From contig OX940868.1 of the NCBI GenBank assembly GCA_954871525.1, positions 11,770,056 through 11,834,055 of the forward strand: 64,000 nt of DNA, written 5' to 3'. The position numbers and the translations under genes were made by a program. The stretch comes from Parietaria judaica (lineage: Eukaryota; Streptophyta; Magnoliopsida; Rosales; Urticaceae). This document shows, piece by piece, positions 34,024 through 45,925 of the stretch (the first letter of the stretch is position 1; every line of letters begins with the position of its first letter). Under the pieces are notes generated by a model that made no database searches, was not told the origin of the DNA, and saw only the letters and a program-made list of their open reading frames with translations.

Positions 34024-36349
34024 GACTCTTCTATCTGAATAATGATGTAAGACCGAGTCAACTGCCTTCAATACCTTCTATTGTCCGTAGGTGATACCTT
34101 TATCATTATCAGTGGGGGATTTTGATTGGATTGTATTATGTAAAGTAATGAACTTATACTATTTGTTTTTATGGGTTGTTTTGTCTTTTTACAACTATTT
34201 AAATGTCTACCACTTCCTTACAGTGATATTTTTCTTTTCAAATATAGACGTCGATGATGTTAATGATTCGATCTTTCAGGTTAAGCTCTCCCACTTAAGA
34301 CGCTCAAGGCCAAAATCCAATTCATTCTCTTTTACTTCGTGAGTTTGATGTGCACAACGTGTTCAACTACTCCGACGCAGTGAGTTATTAATTTTGAAAA
34401 TTTAATTAGTGTTTCAATGTTTGAATATATTCAAGTTTTTCTTTTACATTATTGTGCTACAAAAAAAAAAAATAAATAAAAAAAATTCTTCAGATAGTAG
34501 CTACTGAGGGTATTGAATAATTTTTTTAATCTTAATTAATTATACTACTCAAACTTTTGAATTGTTAGTGATACGTCTAAATCCTTTAAAAAATGCTGTG
34601 TTTGAAAGTGTTATTTAATATCTTACTATATTATAGATTTCATTAAACATGATAGGTGCCGTGCACGGACTTGGAGCTTGGAAAGCAAAAAATGGTATGG
34701 AACTTTCTTATATTTTATTTTTTATTACGCACGTTGTGATTTAGCTTTGTTAATCTTTTTTTTAGTCCTTTTTGGGATTTCTATTGGAAGGAAATGTCAA
34801 CGTTTATGGTTAATTTCGGTTCAGTACTTCAATTCAAAGTTTTTCCTTTTGTGTTAATCTAATCATCGGTTCTCAATAATTAACTTTTCCTTTGTCACAC
34901 TTTATGTGCATAAAGAGTATTTTACTCTCGGGGATCCATCAGAGAAGCGTAATATTATATTCCATTAATTTATCAGAACTATTGCATGTATTTTCTTATG
35001 TTTTATATGTAGTTTTGTTCTAACATTTCTTTTGTTTACATGTATCGTGCATGTTGCAACATAAAATCCAGCGAGACACTCTTGCGAGTTGCGAGTCTTG
35101 CATTTGTCTTTTTGTATTTATCAAGGTATTTTTGGGCTTCTCAGATCAATACAGCCCCAGTCATGCATTTTGACGAGCATCCTCCACTGTGTCTGACTGT
35201 CTCCCCTCTGGTGAGTGTACATTTCTGTGCATGTTTGATTGAGTAATGGTGTAATTTTTCGTGTGTCTTGCTTCTTGATAAAAATTTACCAAGCAATTCA
35301 AGTTCCATATAATTTTCAATCTATACAAGTTTCAATGTTTTTTGCTGCATTTTAGATTGTCCTAATTATTTGATTATCTGACCAATTTGATAATGGTGAT
35401 GGAGCTGATCCGATTCTCACAAACACAAAAGCATGCCATTTTGGCTATTTCATTAATATTTGACTAAGCATTGTGAAATGCATTTGAGGAATATAAATAA
35501 ATTCTTAAATTCTCTAGATGCCAATGTAAATCAAGGGAAATATAAATATGAAGATAATGATTACAAATATTTTTCAAATTTTATATTTTTAAAAATGGAC
35601 CATTCTCGATCTTATATTTTTTTTATTAAGAAGAACAAAATTATGCAAATTAGTCATCGGTTATGACCTTTTACAGGCAGTCGATGTTGTGGCGTAGATC
35701 TACGACGCGTTCTGTAAACACTTCTCCGCCATTTTTTGGGTGAAATTTCTAAGAATCAAGGTCGAGAATTTGAAGCTCCGGTAGTTACTCAAGCTGCTAT
35801 CTCCACTTAGGTAATACCTTTTTTTTTTTTTTTTTTTCAAAAAAAATGAGTTCTTTTCTTTGTTTTTTCTTTGAAAAGTACTTTCATTCTACATTAGAAT
35901 AGCTATACATATATTTTTTGACAGGCTCACTTGAACAGGAAATAAACAGACCCCACTCTAAATTTATTCGTTCTACATTGGAAAAAATGTCCATAAAATT
36001 GCATATTATAATTGATTGCATAAATGAAGAGCATACAGATAAAAAAAAAACGAATTATTTATAATTAGGTGTATTTTATTATGTCATTTAATTGAATAAT
36101 GTTGAAATATTAAGGGTTTTTTTATTTGAAATATTTTTTAAGGGCCGATGCTATGGAGTTTACGGTTGATAATTCTGCTATTAAGGTAATAGTCTTTCTT
36201 TCGCTCAAACATTCAAATCTTACAAAAGCATCAGTTAAACAATTAAATTGTATACTATTTGTAATTTAAAGAGTAAGGCTGATTCACACACTCTAAATAT
36301 TTGCAAATATTCTACTTTGGTTTTGGTTTAAGACTCCTTTATTTGGTAG

Positions 36350-36351
<2 letters not shown>

Positions 36352-36390
<39 letters not shown>
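36352..36390. repeat. (AT)n microsatellite followed by a T run
   Basis: About 19 AT dinucleotides are followed by T12, inside the Helitron. Confidence 0.9.
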
Positions 36391-36399
<9 letters not shown>

Positions 36400-37825
36400 T
36401 TCGTGACAACTTTCACCTCACTTAATGACATTCTTCGTACTTATAGTTCATAACGACCGCGCGCCAGATTGTCAACTTTCACTCATATTCAGAGAAGGTA
36501 ATGTATTACTAATTTTTCCTTTTGTAATTTTAAGTCATCTTGGGTATGTAGTTTTATTTTTTTGATTCAATATGAGGGTAATGTTTCAGATCATTAAATG
36601 CTTTATCTTGTCCCTTGGATATAGTTTATACTTTATATCACATAGGTTAATATCCTCAAAAATGATATTTTACTTATTTTACATGGATGATTGTAAAATG
36701 AAGAGGTTAGTGTTAATGTGATATAACTTTTCACTAACATTTCTACTATAATTTAAATTAAAGCTAATTATTTAAGAGATTTTTTTACATGTGTTTATAT
36801 AATATTTCCACATTATATTATTTTCTAACATTTATCCGTGTTTTGTTTTTGTTAACAGATTATTTTTGGTGACACCTTTCAGAGAGTATTTTGGGTCACT
36901 ATCTTTATTTTATTTGAAAACAAATAGTCAATTTAGAATAATATTCTTTTTCTTTATATGAACTTTTGTCTCGCATAATTTTGTTCAAATCGAGTCAATT
37001 TCTTGTTTGGATATAAACTCAATTAAGAAGGATAGATCGTTATATGTGGTTAAACCATAGTGTTTAAAATGTTTCGATCAAGCCCTTGGTCTTTGGTATT
37101 AATTGGCAATTAATTCCAACTGTTTTCAATGTTTTTATTAAGTATATTTTGTAATTATAGTATAATAAATTATTGCAGTAACTAAAAAATTTATTTAGAA
37201 GGGAATTCTATTTTTCATATTGAAAAAATAACAATAAAAATTACGTATGATATATAAATGTCATTTTCTAAAGATTTGTTGAGTCTAATATACTACCAAG
37301 TACCAACAACAGTGATTTACTATGTTTTAAGGCATAATAATGATGTTTAAGGAAAACTGTGTCGCATTTTTTTAACATTCAGTTTTCATTTTATTTTGTT
37401 TATCAATAATTCAATAATAAATTTGAAAAACAAATGTAGTAGATTATTATTATAATAATAGATTTCAGAAAATTTGAAAACACAATACTTATCATCAACG
37501 TTGATTAAAATTATTGGAGTTAAAAAACTCAATACTGACTTTGACACCATTATAGGTCCATCTCTAACATGTCCAACATTTTTTCTCTATCAAATTTAAA
37601 GATAGTACTATATTCTTATATTGACATTTTGTCAAAAAAGTTTATGTTAATCGTATTTTAAAGGTCTCAAAATTTCTCTGATCATATTAAATATAATCAT
37701 AAATTATATTACATAACTAAATTGCCCAATGTAGATGTATATATATTTACCATCAAAATAGACACCTAAATTATTTGATTTAATATTTCAACGCCACCGC
37801 GCAAAGCGCGGTGCCGGTCCACTAG

Positions 37826-37998
37826 TGGTAATGAAGAAGGATGGAAAACCCCGGACGTGCATCAATTTAAAGGATTTTAACAAGGCTTACCTTAGAGACA
37901 GCTTTCCACCGTGCTTAGTATGCGAATGCGGCGTTGGTAACTCCGAAGTCGGTGTTTGAAGCCCCAAAATCAGTGTTATAAAAATAGAAGTTGGTAAC
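37826..37998 (+). pseudogene. Continuation of the Tat-like RT fragment after the Helitron
   Basis: The text VMKKDGKPRTCINLKDFNK and AYLRDSFPPCLV continues the reverse transcriptase start broken at 32734. Homology to gypsy RT stops after SFPPC, at the same point as in the copy at 41326-41570. The two copies therefore descend from one already-chimeric unit. Confidence 0.75.
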
Positions 37999-38032
37999 AC
38001 CGTGGTGTATTAAGAATAAGGCCTTTATGGCA

Positions 38033-38536
38033 GTCAGAGTCGTTCCTCAAGGGAGGCGGAGTAGGCGCCCGCCTTTAGTAAAAAAAAAAAATTAATCTTA
38101 AATTTAGGGGCCCCCAAAAATCAAATTTAAGAGCCTCAATATCATTTAAATTAATATTTAATATGTTAAAATCACTTAAATTAAATTTAAGGGCTCTAAA
38201 AATATATAATCAAAATCATTCAACATTAATATTTGGGTCCCTAAGTCCCAAATTATTTAGGGCTCATGATTTATTTTTAATTAAAATCAGTTAACTTTAA
38301 TATTTAGGGCCCCAATTCCCAAATTAATTAGGGTCCTTTATTCCCACGTTACTTTATAATCTCCTCACGTCATTTATTCTCCTAATCCAAAAATTATTTG
38401 CTCTCTATATTTCACCTAATTTGGAGTGATTCTTTTTCTTCCATTTAAGTTTGAACACTTTCCAAAATTTGAAAAATAATTTAGACTTTTACTTGATTTG
38501 AAGAAGCTAAAAGCTATACATAGAGATAGTTTGAAG
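38033..38536. other. Flank of a decayed hAT remnant with GGGCCC-type repeats
   Basis: A short inverted motif GGCGGAGTAGGCGCCCGCC is followed by four degenerate repeats around TTTAGGGCCCC(A/C)AA spaced 50-75 bp apart. Such text is often seen at the ends of TTF/ZMYM1-like hAT elements, whose coding remnant appears at 41116-41325. The link between the two halves is inference. Confidence 0.4.
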
Positions 38537-41107
38537 TAGGGGTGCAAATAAAAACCGTATTAATCCGGTTTAAACCGGAACCGGTTTAATTAAAAAACCG
38601 CATCCGGATTAAAGCGGATCCGGGTCCCGGATTCAAAGAATAAAACACCCGGAACCCGGATAGTAGGTTCCTAAAACCCGCTTATTTAATGTATATATAA
38701 AATATCTAGAATTTTTTACCCAAAAAAATACCTTATTATTTCTCTTATTTGTCTAGCCAGAATGATGTCGTTTTTTTAAGAAAAAATGATGTCGTTAAGG
38801 GTCCTGAATCCTGGTTATATCTCTAAAGTGATGCGTTTCACTTAGGGTTTCTTTCTTTTGTTCTTTTCCTCTTCATTTCTCACTGCGCCGCTCATCTCTC
38901 TCCTTGCCCACGCATTCCTCGCTCTCATCCTAGCGCCCTTCTCTCCTCTGAAAAAACTGTGGATACTAATGATAAGGTATTCAATCTTCAACGATTTTGC
39001 TCTGGTTCTTAAGATAAAATCTTTAAACGTTTATAAGGATATTTTTGCATTCTACTTGTACATAGTTCTTAAGAAGATAAACTCTTAAAAAGTTTAGAGT
39101 ATTCATTATGAACTATTGATGTATGATATTGTATTACACAACAAGCATCAGTGGATTGTGAACCTTGAATAGTTTCAAACTTTGCAGATTTTGAAATGGA
39201 TGCTAATCAAGTGAAGGAGAGTGGCGTTGTTGAAGAGACCGATGTTGTGGTTGAAGCGAAAGGAAAAAGGAAAAGGATCAATGCATCAAATGTGTGGGAG
39301 TGTTTCACGAAGCTGCTGTGCGGTAAGAGAGCCAAGTGCAATTATTGTAGTAACACTTATTCCAGCCCTTACCAGAATGGTACTACAAGTCTCACTAATC
39401 ATATCAAAAGATGCAAATCTGGTCCATTCAAGGAGGAGTTTAATAGATAAGAAACAACAAAAGCTTATATTTATGAAGACACCAGAGGGTGATGCTGGAA
39501 GTAATTCAAAACTTGGAGTTGCACAATGGACGAAAGATGGATTTCGAAGGATGTTAGCACGTTACCTTGTCATTGACGAGCTCCCGTTTTGGCATGTCGA
39601 AGGAGAAGGATTTAGAGAATACTCTCGGTACATGAATCCTATGATCATTCCGATTTCAAGGACTACAGCTGCAAGTGACATTCGGAAGATGTACGAAGAG
39701 GACAAGATAGCGTTGAAGAGAGACTTAGTGGCACATCGTATGCGACATCCAATCTTTGTTTGACTGATATTTGTGAAGTCAAATCAAGACTTGACCTTCT
39801 TAGCAAATCTAAAAACAAGGTCGTCGTTAATATGGTTACCGAGATGCAGCTTAGGTTCAAAAAGTATTGGGGTGAAGCCAAATTAATTAATAATCATGTG
39901 GTATTCCTTGGAAGTCTTCTTGATCCTAGGTATAAGATGGGCTATGTTGAGCATTGTCTTAAATTTCTATTTGGAGATACTATGGCAGCGAAGGTTGTGG
40001 GAGATGTCAAATCACTGTTTCTTAGGATGTTTGATGAGTAGCGATGAGAATATTGGTCTTTCTACTTCTAGTTCCCTACCAATGCAAGCTCACGATGAGG
40101 AACGAGGTTTCAAAGTATCATCATACATACAGAAAAAAACACTTAATGCGGGAATGAAAAAATCAGAAGTTGATCAATATCTTTCTGATCCGGAAGAAAA
40201 TCCTTCAAATCGCCAATTCGACGTACTTATGTGGTGGAATGTTAATGCCCACAAGTATCCAGTGATTTCAAAGATAGCTAAACATATTCTAGCTATTCCT
40301 TCTTCTACTGTGGCTTCAGAATCGACATTTTCCACTAGTGGGCGCATTCTTGATCTGTATAGAAGTTCTTTACTTCCTAAGACGGTAGAAGTTTTAGTAT
40401 GTCTGAAGAATTGGATTACCTCGTCGAACGATATAGTAGTCGTAAGAGAGTTCATGGATGAGTTCTTTACTGGGAATGATGAATTGGACATTGATATTCC
40501 TTGAGGTAATTTTCCATTTTCTATTTTATAATATTTTACTATAATTTTAATATAACATGTAATTTTGACTAACTCGGTGTGATTTGTTTCTTTGTTTCAG
40601 AGGCAGCAACAAACTGGATCTTTTTTGGACTTTTTACATAGCAATGTGAATGATATTTTTGGGCTACGTATAGCAATCCGGATTTTTTTTGTGCAACGTG
40701 TAGCAATCCGGATGTATAGCAAGATCGCAAGATGATAACTATGTATAGCAAGATAGCAAGATGATAACCATGTAAAGCAAATGGGATGATAGTAGGTTTA
40801 TAAATATGCAGGTAGCAATGTGGATGTTTGTGGATGTTTTTAAGACAGTCTGAAATATAAACTTTGACAATTAGTTCAAGTTATTTTTTAATGTAAAATT
40901 CAAGTTTAAAACCAAAATTGAAAAAATTCCGGATCCGGTTTTAAAAACCGGTTTTATGTTTTAAAACCAGTTTTTAACTTGGATCCGGATTTCCGGGTTT
41001 TTATAGAAAAATATCCGGATCCGGTTCTTAATTTCAGAAAACCCGGATTCCGGATCCGGGTACCGGGTTTGGCAAAAAAACCGGTACCCGGTCCGCTTGC
41101 ACCCCTA
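38537..41107 (+). mobile_element. Decayed BED-finger hAT element with target duplication
   Basis: The 2571-bp element starts TAGGGGTGCAAATAAAAACC and ends CCGCTTGCACCCCTA, giving an 11-bp terminal inverted repeat, TAGGGGTGCAA. GTTTGAAG flanks both sides (38529-38536 and 41108-41115), an 8-bp duplication typical of hAT. Both subterminal regions are full of CCGG, CCGGTT and GGATCCGG motifs, likely transposase-binding sites. The transposase gene inside is disrupted. Confidence 0.9.
39196..40504 (+). pseudogene. hAT transposase pseudogene (BED finger, core deleted)
   Basis: The BED zinc finger is at 39196-39450 (VWECF, then CNYCS and HIKRC). A one-base shift moves the frame at about 39450 (VAQWTKDGFRRMLARYLV, then FREYSRYMNP). 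Near 39760 the text jumps from RMRHPIFV to LTDICEVKSRLD, which belongs some 250 residues later in family members, so most of the RNase H-like core, including the catalytic aspartates, is deleted. The C-terminus is kept: FLGSLLDPRYK, then in another frame WWNVNAHKYPVISKIAK and SSTVASESTFSTSGR, the hAT dimerisation region. Frameshifts plus core deletion make it non-functional. Confidence 0.88.
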
Positions 41108-41115
41108 GTTTGAAG

Positions 41116-41325
41116 AGTTTTTGCACCAACGTTATAAAGGAAAAAGAGTAAACTTAAGTTTTAGATATCGACGCGGATGATCTCTTGGAGGAATTTGAAA
41201 TCCTAAGTGTCTTCCGAATTTACATACAAGATAAGTTAAAATTGCCTTCCGAATTATGCTAACCATACCAATCACATTTGTGCATGGAGAAAGAAGCTTC
41301 TCAAAGTTAAAATTGATGTCTTATC
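41116..41325 (+). pseudogene. Remnant of a second (TTF/ZMYM1-like) hAT transposase
   Basis: The frames DIDADDLLEEFEILSVF and LTIPITFVHGERSFSKLKL match the end of TTF-type hAT transposases, where ERSFSKLKL is the dimerisation motif. The two pieces are in different frames. The BED-hAT at 38537-41107 is inserted just upstream, in what looks like the same older element. Confidence 0.6.
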
Positions 41326-41570
41326 ATCGACTATTGAAACAAAAATAAATGAAATTTGCAGTCGACAGAAAACGACTAATAAATTTGAAGTTGAAGAGGT
41401 GCAAAGGCTGCTGGCCACCAGAGCCATCAGAGAAGTAAAGTATCCGGAATGGCTGGCAAACCTTATAATAGTAATGAAGAAGAATGGAAAACCCCGGACG
41501 TGCATCAATTTAAAGGATTTTAACAAGGCTTACCTTAAAAACAGCTTTCCACCGTGCTTAGTTTGCGAAT
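41326..41570 (+). pseudogene. Second copy of the Tat-like RT fragment, without the Helitron
   Basis: This is homologous to 32589-32734 plus 37826-37940. Homology starts at ATCATCGACTA, the junction with the hAT remnant. It reads EVQRLLATRAIREVKYPEW and then VMKKNGKPRTCINLKDFNK. It preserves the empty Helitron target TATAA|TAGTAATG. Confidence 0.8.
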
Positions 41571-41775
41571 TCGGCGTTGGTAACTTCTAAGTCGGTGTTA
41601 GAAGCCCCAAAATTAGTGTAATAACAATAGAAGTTGGTGTTAGCAACACCAAAGTCAAAATTTTGACTTTTTAGAGGCTGCTATTATTAAGTCGAGGTTA
41701 GTAAAACCGATTTTGGGGTTAGAAAAACCGATTTCGGGGGTTAAAACACCGACTTCGGATGCCGAATTCGGAGAT
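41558..41775. repeat. Imperfect inverted repeat with CCGAAGTCGGTGTT motifs
   Basis: The left arm (TTCGGCGTTGG, then AAGTCGGTGTT and AAGCCCC) is mirrored by the right arm (GGGGTTAAAACACCGACTTC, then GCCGAATTC). In between are further copies of ACCGATTTTGGGGTT. It could be a small MITE or the end of a larger element. No target duplication was found. Confidence 0.5.
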
Positions 41776-43815
41776 AATCTACACAACTTTCGTATTTTTT
41801 CATAACTCACTCAATTCTGATCTAAATTTTATAAATAAACTATGGTTGGAAAGATAAAATATAGATCTACAAGTTATTACTTAAACGTTCTGTAAAATAA
41901 GTAATAAAAAACACTAAATTTACCCCGAAACGGAAACCTGAATATTTGTTGCAAAAAGAAAACTTTGCGGGTGGATTTTCATATACTTAGAAATTTTATG
42001 ATAACAATTAACACTACAAAGTTGTACATCTATCTCTTAGCTTTCTAAAGGTAATTCATTTATAAATTTCGGAGGAAAAATGAGAAGTTATAGCGAAAAT
42101 ACAAATGTTGTGCAGATCTGCAACATTCTTAGTATCCAAATTCACCGTTGCTAACTCGGAAATCGGTGTAAGCAACCTCCCATGTTAAAATGTGTGTACT
42201 TTCTGATTTTAACCATTAGTGTGAAATTTGCAATCTCATTAAGTGTAAAATGAACTGCGTTTTGGTGTCATGCCGTCCCATTGAAGATGGTCTTAGATCA
42301 TGAACCGAACATTATTAACTCAACCATCATTACATGTTCACCTCTCATATTCAATTCAATCTTAAAATTGATTGTCTGCATTATCTGGGTTTTTCATGTT
42401 GCCTTTTAAACAAAGCTAAATGAGAATAAAAATTGGGTTGGTTGCATCATGATTGGGAAAAGGACACAAGTGACCCTCGCTGTGAGCAGATAGGCAATTT
42501 GGCGCAATTTAAGCTGGAAAATTGGTCAAGAAAGGGTACAAAGTGTTTGTGTGTCTCATATTAGAGAGCGTGAAATATCATAACTAAGCATGTTTTGAAA
42601 ATAAAAATTCAAATATCAAAAAATGTCAACACTTTTGCCTGTATAATATGCTGGACATGTGTCTTTAAACAATGTGTTTCATCGTATTCGTAAAATATTA
42701 TGACAAGTCGTTGAATTAAAAATAATGCTCATTAAGGTATAGTAAAATAAAATTTTTGTTCCTTAGTTCATAAATGATGCAATTATGTTATTATTATCAA
42801 AACCGAGTCAATGTGAAGAAGAATTAATAATCATAATAAATGAACTTAAAATGTTCCGTGACCTAATTGGGTGGGAGCTCATTAATCATATAAGGTTATT
42901 AACGTGTCTACGTGTTATAATCCTATTATGGATTAAGTGTGTGTCACACTCACTAAAATTTCATTAAGTATGAAGTGTCTTGATACTTGATTGAACCTGA
43001 CTTAAGCTCAGGAAGTTATCATATAAGACCGTCACTAATAACTTTGAGTTGAGTCACTAGTAAATGATCAAATGAATATTCAATCTAAGTCCTGAGTGAT
43101 CATGAGTCCGAGTTGTTGAACTGATTGTTATTTGATTAACCGTTAAAGAGCACATTGTTATTATTGTTCCCAAAACTATTACTTTGGGAGCATGATAGTC
43201 AACAATAAGGGTAGCTTGGTCATAGACATGTGGCATCACGCAGCTCTCTTCAGAGCCATGATGATTCCCTTGGTTGTCGGTGGTGACAAGTGAGAGGTAC
43301 CCGTGCGCAACTTGTGAATCGAAACCATAAGTGATTTACTCATGATATTATTGACTGAGTCAAGGATGAAAATGCAATGAGAGAAAAAACTGTAAAAACC
43401 GTCTGCTCGTGTGTGGAACATCAAGTGAAAGATCAATAAACTGAATTCAGTGGCGGATCCAGGATTTGTAGATAGGGGGAGCCGAAAAAATTTCAGTAAC
43501 ATATAAATATAAATTTGGGTATCACATTTTTATTCGTTATTATCATAGTTTTCTTGTTTTATATATATGTATATATACAAATTAATTATTTGTCAATTTA
43601 TTTGCATTTTATTATCAAAAGTTTAAGAATTCGTGAACTGAAAACCGCCCATGAATTTTATTTTATAAATTTATCGAGGACTTTATAGGATTTTTATTAA
43701 ATATTTCTTATCATTACAAGATTATATTAAAAATATTTTATGGTGAATAAAAATATTTATTAAGATACTAAAGATCTTTTTTTTATGGATATACTTAATC
43801 TCTAATGCTTTAAAA
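41776..43815. other. Repeat-derived non-coding DNA
   Basis: No protein-like frame is supported. Part of it (about 42940-43440) has the look of the internal region of a non-coding LTR element. The phrase CAGTGGCGGATCCAGG at about 43449 resembles a hAT terminus, but no partner end with a target duplication is seen. Confidence 0.4.
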
Positions 43816-44034
43816 CAAGGTTCAACTTGCCGATAAATCGCTTGCCGTTATCGACGGATTAATCGATAACTTACCGGATTATCGACGGAAAACTAATAAT
43901 ACTGTAGCTTACCGATCACCGATCTTTTCGATGATTATCGACGGATTATTGACACTTATCGATGAAAAATCACTAAAATATTTTTAAGAATATATTTACT
44001 AAGTTTATAATGTTGATAAAACATCAAAAATGCC
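43816..44034. mobile_element. Truncated second copy of the hAT MITE at 9404
   Basis: It starts CAAGGTTCAACTTGCCG and follows the 9404 copy closely (ACGGATTAATCGATAACTTA, then TTTAAGAATATATTTACT) to AAAAATGCC, where homology stops. The right half and right terminus are missing. Confidence 0.85.
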
Positions 44035-44555
44035 ACTGAGTAAAGGGAATAATATTTATTGTATCACTAAAGAGTGCAACCTCGAGTTTATAGTGGAATT
44101 ACACCGAGGTTTGACGAACACCCTAGCAATTCTTTGGAGCTTAAGTGATACGGATTCATGGTCCCCAAGATAGCTTCGTAACTGATGATATAGACATCAG
44201 ATGTTTTATAGTAGCGTGGCAAAAATACCAAATCCTGGTAACTGAAATTAACTGACAAAATAAAGTAGAATTTGGATTTTCTATCAACATGAAAATTGCT
44301 GGAAATTAAATTCTAAGACATTTTTATTTCGGAACGAGTCGTTTGGACGCACGGTTTGTGATTTAAAGAATTTCTAAGTTTGTGATCTTTCGGTAAACTA
44401 CGAAATTAAAACACGTGTCACGAATTTAAATGATGGTGTTGTACCATGACATTTAAATGTGTGATATTGAGATCACTAGATATTATTATAATTTAATTAT
44501 TAATATCTTTATTAATAATTAATAGATTTTTTATTAATAAATAAAAATATATCAT

Positions 44556-44591
<36 letters not shown>

Positions 44592-45560
44592 AATCGAATA
44601 ATGCCAAGGAATGTGGAGCAGTACAGCATTCGAATATTAAAATTGGTCTTTTCATAATTGTGGTATGAGTACCTAACGGTTTGGTATTTGAGAAAAACCC
44701 TAAAATCAATTTAATCCATTGGATCGGTTATGATTTAACATTAACCGTTGGATTGAGATAATTGATTTTAACCCTAACCTTAAATTAATAGCTTGGTGAC
44801 CAACCTTAGGGTTTTCGATTTTGGTCTAACTAATTATATCCCTTGGATCGATTTAAGATTTAATATTTACCGTCGGATGGGAAATTAATTAATAATATAT
44901 ATAATGTACAATTTTTGAAATAATGATAAGGATAAAATCGAATTAGGGCTTATACCATGTATTAAGGTATTTGATTTTATCCAGAATTAATTTGATTAAT
45001 TAGATCGATTTATCTCAACCGTTTGATCTAGATAATTAGTTTTCGAATTTCATATTACATATATATATATATAGATTTTGAAATTATTCATAAGTGGATA
45101 AGATTGATTTTTTTTATTTTACTAAGTCTTTCTTCTTTAATCAAATCCCTTGAATTAAGATAAGATTTGATCTAGATCATTGGATTGAAATAATTAATCA
45201 TACTTAATTATATAAAATTTGAATTAGGGGAGAGAATTTCTCCAATTCGGTTACACTCTGAACCTATAAATAAGGAGCCCATTCTACATATTTTTCACAC
45301 CTTTACCCGGAGAAAAATTCAAACTATCTCTCTTCCTCAGAGTCTGTGAAATTTTGCTATTGATCTCTTTTTCTGGTTCGGCTTAAGAGACGTTGTTCTC
45401 CGGAAGCTTGAAAAGAACCATCAGTTAAAGTTTGCGACGGAGTCCTGCTGGCGAAGCCCACGCTTCAGCATGAAGAATTCAGGAGAATATCCCGAAAAAT
45501 CACGGGAGTTTCCCTCAGCGACGGAGTCCAGCTGGCGAAGCCCACGTTTCACCATATAAA
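44035..45560. other. LTR-like non-coding region
   Basis: The DNA has four degenerate repeats around GGATCGATTTAAGATTTAA / ACCGTTGGAT spaced 100-150 bp (44722, 44838, 44998, 45148), a (TA)n(TG)n run at 44556-44591, and a promoter-like CCTATAAATAAGGAGCCC at about 45263-45280 followed by a pyrimidine-rich stretch. This suits the U3/R part of an LTR or a LARD element, but clear boundaries are lacking. Confidence 0.4.
45434..45557 (+). repeat. Direct repeat GCGACGGAGTCC...GCCCACG
   Basis: Two 42-bp copies (from 45434 and 45519) share GCGACGGAGTCC, then GCTGGCGAAGCCCACG and TTCA. They are separated by 43 bp. Confidence 0.8.
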
Positions 45561-45839
45561 GTCATTAAATATATTAAAATTTTCTCGAAACAAATATTTT
45601 GTATTAAACTAACGTCTAATTTTATGTTGTATTTGAAATTTCGTATTTTTCTAAAACTTATTTTACAAAACATAAAACATAAAGTTGTAGATCTATCTCT
45701 TGTATTTCCAACCATAGGTCATGCATAAAATTTGGACAAAAAATGTGTGAGTTATGTCAAAAATAAAAAAAGTGTGCATATAGAGGAGGATAACACTCTA
45801 ACGGTCAACTAACGGAAAACACGAAAATATCTAACAGAT

Positions 45840-45925
45840 CAAACATTGGGTACATTAGCCACAAAAAATAAACATTGGGTACATAATTCGCAAAAGATCA
45901 AACATTGGGTACATTAGCTGCAGTT
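45840..45925 (+). repeat. Short tandem repeat of AAACATTGGGTACAT
   Basis: Three copies of (A)AACATTGGGTACAT(T/A)A occur at about 45841, 45871 and 45900. Confidence 0.8.

Larger units (their letters stand above)
32735..37825 (+). mobile_element. Non-autonomous Helitron, 5.1 kb, inserted in the gypsy fragment
   Basis: It starts TCTATATATATATATAAAAG at 32735 after A and ends with hairpin ACCGCGC / GCGCGGT and then GTGCCGGTCCACTAG at 37825 before T. Removing it rejoins the gypsy text: ACCCGATAA plus TGGTAATGAAG aligns without gap to the empty paralogous site ACCTTATAATAGTAATGAAG at about 41460-41479. This is direct evidence for insertion between A and T with no target duplication. The interior is AT-rich and lacks a Rep/helicase frame. 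It contains a nested solo LTR (33601-34023) and a long (AT)n run. No captured gene was recognised. Confidence 0.93.

Noticed and set aside
43449..44037. A hAT-like element from CAGTGGCGGATCC to GCCACTG
   Set aside because: The inverted ends match over only 7 bases, there is no 8-bp target duplication, and the right end coincides with a truncated MITE.
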